A stretch of DNA of 64,000 nt from Bacteroidales bacterium (GTDB lineage: Bacteria; Bacteroidota; Bacteroidia; Bacteroidales; UBA932): the NCBI GenBank assembly GCA_017465225.1, contig JAFTWQ010000022.1, positions 1-64,000 on the forward strand, in the 5' to 3' direction. Below, piece after piece: positions 61,924-64,000 of this stretch; positions within the stretch are counted from its first letter, which is position 1; each line of letters opens with the position of its first letter. The notes under the pieces were generated by a model. It searched no databases, was not told where the DNA came from, and saw only the letters and a list, made by a program, of their open reading frames with translations. Position numbers and translations under genes: made by a program.

Positions 61924-63003
61924 TTATTTGCTCTTCATGAATCTCAGACACTTGAGGATCCATGCCGGAAGCGGCTTGGTGTCGTCGCGGTTCTCGAGAT
62001 GGAGATAAAGGCCTAACTTCTTGAGGATAGGGATCTTGAATGTCTCGACAAACTCGATGAGAGTGCCGTCAGGGTCTTCGATGTATGTGAAATGACCGTT
62101 GGCCTCTCCCATCTTGAAGTCACGTCCACCGTCGCATACGAACTCATGTCCGAATCCGGCGGCAGCCTTGCGGATCTCCTCCATGTTTCTGATGTCGAAG
62201 CATAGATGGATGAATCCGGGATCTCCCCAGAGACGTCCTTCATAAATCTTGCGAGGTGCAGGAACTCCTTCCTCCTCGATTCTCTGGACAAGCTCGATAT
62301 GCGATGTTCCCATCACCTGGCTGAGAGGTCCTTCGATAGGCTTCGAGCGTGTGAGCATCACTCTGCGGAGCTTGTACTGTCCGCCAGGAACGCCCTTGAG
62401 GTCCTCGAATACGTCTGTAACGTCATACTCGACCTTGTCATAATCCATGATGCCCCCGTAGAACTTGATCGACTTGTCCATGTCTGACACACCGAGGATG
62501 GCACCGTTGTTTCCGCCGGTATTCTTGTCCTCATTGTAGAAGCAATAGTCATCTGTCTCGATGTCGAAGAGGTTGTTCCATGGGTCCAGGACGAAGAAAT
62601 GCTCCTTGCCTGCAGGGTTTGCCTGAGGGGTTGTAAGGATGTTGACACCCTTTTTCTTCATCTCTTCATATGCCGCACGTACATTGCGTGACTTCACCTT
62701 GCAGCAGAAGATACCATAATCACCGAACTCCGGAGTGAACTGGATATAGTTCAGTTCGCGCTCGCGAGGCTCCCATACCTCGAATCCGCCGCCTCCGCGG
62801 AGATTGAGCACGAGGATGGCATATCTCGGCTGAGGCTTGCCGCCTGTATACGGCAGCATCCTTTCAGCAACTCCTACGTCGCCGAACAGTTTTATATCAA
62901 ATCCGAATACGTCCTTGTACCAAGCCCAGGACTCTTCAACATTTCTTACTCCGATTCCGACCTGCTGCACTCCGCAGATCACTTTTCTTTTTGCCATATT
63001 CAT
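61924..63003 (-). CDS. Two-domain VOC (glyoxalase/dioxygenase-fold) protein
   Basis: Two vicinal-oxygen-chelate domains are seen: VQQVGIGVRNVEESWAWYKDVFGF (about 10-33) and GAILGVSDMDKSIKFYGGIMDYDKVEYD (about 167-194). Each ends with a metal-site Glu candidate (NLFDIETDD, GTLIEFVETF). The 359-residue length suits a fused pair like type I dioxygenases or glyoxalases, but the substrate is unknown. The start is at 63003 (MNMAKRKV); 62997 is equally possible. It lies between SDR and GH35, which hints at a sugar-related or aromatic substrate. Confidence 0.8.
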   Translation of the reverse strand: MNMAKRKVICGVQQVGIGVRNVEESWAWYKDVFGFDIKLFGDVGVAERMLPYTGGKPQPRYAILVLNLRGGGGFEVWEPRERELNYIQFTPEFGDYGIFCCKVKSRNVRAAYEEMKKKGVNILTTPQANPAGKEHFFVLDPWNNLFDIETDDYCFYNEDKNTGGNNGAILGVSDMDKSIKFYGGIMDYDKVEYDVTDVFEDLKGVPGGQYKLRRVMLTRSKPIEGPLSQVMGTSHIELVQRIEEEGVPAPRKIYEGRLWGDPGFIHLCFDIRNMEEIRKAAAGFGHEFVCDGGRDFKMGEANGHFTYIEDPDGTLIEFVETFKIPILKKLGLYLHLENRDDTKPLPAWILKCLRFMKSK

Positions 63004-63011
63004 AGTATTTA

Positions 63012-63074
63012 GATCCCTCGGCTCGCTTTGCTCACTCGGGATGACAATGGAGCCGTGGGACTGCCATTGTCATC
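63012..63074 (-). repeat. Interspersed repeat with 11-bp hairpin overlapping the SDR stop codon
   Basis: GATCCCTCGG...CTCGGGATGACAATGG follows the plan of the repeats at 4636-4687 and 50929-50957. It continues into a perfect inverted repeat (63040-63050 with 63064-63074, GATGACAATGG arms). The SDR gene stop codon (63070-63072) lies inside the right arm. Confidence 0.7.
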
Positions 63075-63855
63075 TAGCTGAAACATTTCGTGCGATAAGG
63101 CGGAAAAGCCAAGGCACATATTTGTAGAACGGTACCATGATCGTGTCGAATCCTCCGATCACCTTCTGATGCTTTCCTCTTGCGATGGCGCGGATCGCTA
63201 CCTTCGCACATTTGTTCACGTCATATCCGTTAGCCTGGCCAGGATCCATTATGCCGGTTGCCTTGCCGCTTCCGTCAAGAGCGTTCTTTGATACATCGGT
63301 GTGGATACGTCCAGGGATGATTATTGTAGTCTTGATCTGCGGATATTCGAGAGCTATGGTCTCATAGAAACCATGGATCGCGTGCTTCGAAGCGCAATAT
63401 GCAGAGCGTACAGGGAATCCGAATACGCCTGATACAGAGGAAACTACAGCGATGTGGACGCCTCTCTCGATGAACATGTCCTTAAGGGACTTCACGAGAT
63501 AGATGCCGCCGAAATAATTCACCTCCATGAGCCTGCGGTCAACGCTGATGTCAGTCTCGAGTGTCAGCGCTCTCTGTGATATGCCGGCGTTGAGGAGGAG
63601 GAAATCGATGAGATGTCCCTCTGAACGTACCCATGCAACGAGCTCGTCGATCGACTCCGTCTTTTCAACGTCTACTGTGTGACACCATGCCTTTACGCCC
63701 AGCCCGATACATTTCTTCTGGACCTTTTCAAGTACTTCAAGACGTCTTCCTGTAAGGATGACATTCGTACCCTTCATGGCATACTGGTAGGCCATCGCCT
63801 CACCTATACCTGTACCGCCTCCGGTAATAAGGGCGGTCTTTCCTTTAAATTCCAT
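63070..63855 (-). CDS. Short-chain dehydrogenase/reductase (DHRS7-like)
   Basis: The SDR fold has the NAD(P) loop TGGGTGIGEA (about 11-20), NAG in LLLNAGISQRAL, Ser in VVSSVSGVFG and the YCASKHA catalytic Tyr/Lys (about residue 155-161). The arginine pair TGRRLE after the second strand suggests NADP(H) preference. The 261-residue length is typical, and the C-terminal YKYVPWLFRLIARN helix is hydrophobic. The substrate is unknown. It is first in the SDR-VOC-GH35 operon; the last residues and stop fall in a repeat. Confidence 0.88.
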   Translation of the reverse strand: MEFKGKTALITGGGTGIGEAMAYQYAMKGTNVILTGRRLEVLEKVQKKCIGLGVKAWCHTVDVEKTESIDELVAWVRSEGHLIDFLLLNAGISQRALTLETDISVDRRLMEVNYFGGIYLVKSLKDMFIERGVHIAVVSSVSGVFGFPVRSAYCASKHAIHGFYETIALEYPQIKTTIIIPGRIHTDVSKNALDGSGKATGIMDPGQANGYDVNKCAKVAIRAIARGKHQKVIGGFDTIMVPFYKYVPWLFRLIARNVSAR

Positions 63856-63939
63856 AATAAATTAGTCTGGTTTTAATACACTGCGTTTATTCTTTCCGAT
63901 GCTTTGGGATGTAGGGAAATGTCGGAATAATAGGAAAAC

Positions 63940-64000
63940 CGTGGCCGCCCGTGGCCTCGTGAACGGGAGGGGCCCGCTCCGCAGGAGTGGGAGGGATTTA
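63940..64000. repeat. GC-rich, hairpin-forming sequence at the window edge
   Basis: The last ~60 bases are much more GC-rich than the neighbouring leader. CCCGT/ACGGG (63948-63952, 63963-63967) and CCCGCTCC/GGAGTGGG (63973-63980, 63984-63991, one G-T pair) can pair. No coding frame is evident. It may be the edge of another interspersed element. Confidence 0.45.

Overview
The window looks like chromosomal DNA of a member of the Bacteroidota, most likely order Bacteroidales. Evidence: moderate GC content; few Shine-Dalgarno sequences; many copies of the Bacteroidota -7 promoter box TAnnTTTG, several with a TTG/TTTG element about 20 bases upstream; and typical Bacteroidales genes (HU-CCDC81-like protein, DUF4922-SpoIID fusion, DUF4293, the gyrA-TPR pair, NagB/PIG-L fusion, SPOR lipoprotein). 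The genus cannot be fixed from this sequence alone. Coding density is high and no gene-free stretch exceeds about 260 bases. I see no rRNA operon, CRISPR array, prophage or complete insertion sequence.

Layout. 1-300: edge of a leftward zinc-ribbon ORF and tRNA-Asn with its own promoter and terminator. 0.4-2.6 kb: membrane-anchored HU-like protein, acyl-ACP thioesterase, NUDIX hydrolase. 2.7-11.5 kb: a tightly packed rightward run that looks like a cell-wall salvage locus (two-domain GT2, HIT-like nucleotidyltransferase fused to SpoIID, AmpG-like permease, serpin, NamZ/DUF1343 exo-muramidase, Tyr/Asn-rich exported protein). 11.6-16.9 kb: acetyl-CoA hydrolase/transferase, mazG, tcdA, GNAT-like protein, prfA. 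16.9-20 kb: unknown membrane protein, PaaI-type thioesterase, LytTR regulator. 20.1-23.8 kb: fatty-acid synthesis genes fabH-fabK-fabF-fabZ. 23.8-30.6 kb: DUF4293, nucleoside phosphorylase, esterase, AI-2E transporter, HAD phosphatase, a candidate 40-codon gene, and a Clp ATPase. 30.7-38.7 kb: gyrA, TPR protein, phoH, CapA-like protein, SPOR lipoprotein, degenerate M28-TonB protein. 38.7-46.4 kb: leuS, two YitT paralogues, AraC-type membrane regulator, ettA. 46.6-52.5 kb: alpha/beta hydrolase and the hexuronate genes uxaC / uxaB-uxaA. 52.5-59.6 kb: NagB-like/PIG-L fusion, nagB, Fxna-like membrane M28 peptidase, Zn peptidase, alr, LMW phosphatase. 59.6-63.9 kb: leftward operon SDR - VOC protein - GH35 beta-galactosidase.

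Themes. Several loci handle amino sugars and cell wall: NamZ/AmpG/SpoIID, nagB with the NagB/PIG-L fusion, alr, SPOR and HU-like proteins. Plant or mucin glycan use is suggested by uxaABC and GH35, fitting a gut commensal lifestyle (inference). A family of short interspersed repeats (GAT-xx-CTCG...CTCG-xx-ATGACA) occurs three times: in frame inside the DUF4922-SpoIID gene, between uxaB and uxaA, and at the SDR stop codon. A separate 116-base element with 15-bp terminal inverted repeats lies at 46.4 kb. Two well-placed palindromes (uxaC/uxaB divergent region; -33/-7 spacer of the NagB/PIG-L promoter) are good operator candidates. I found no clearly undescribed multi-gene system; the best candidates are the cytosolic SpoIID fusion locus and the catalytically altered NagB and M28 proteins.
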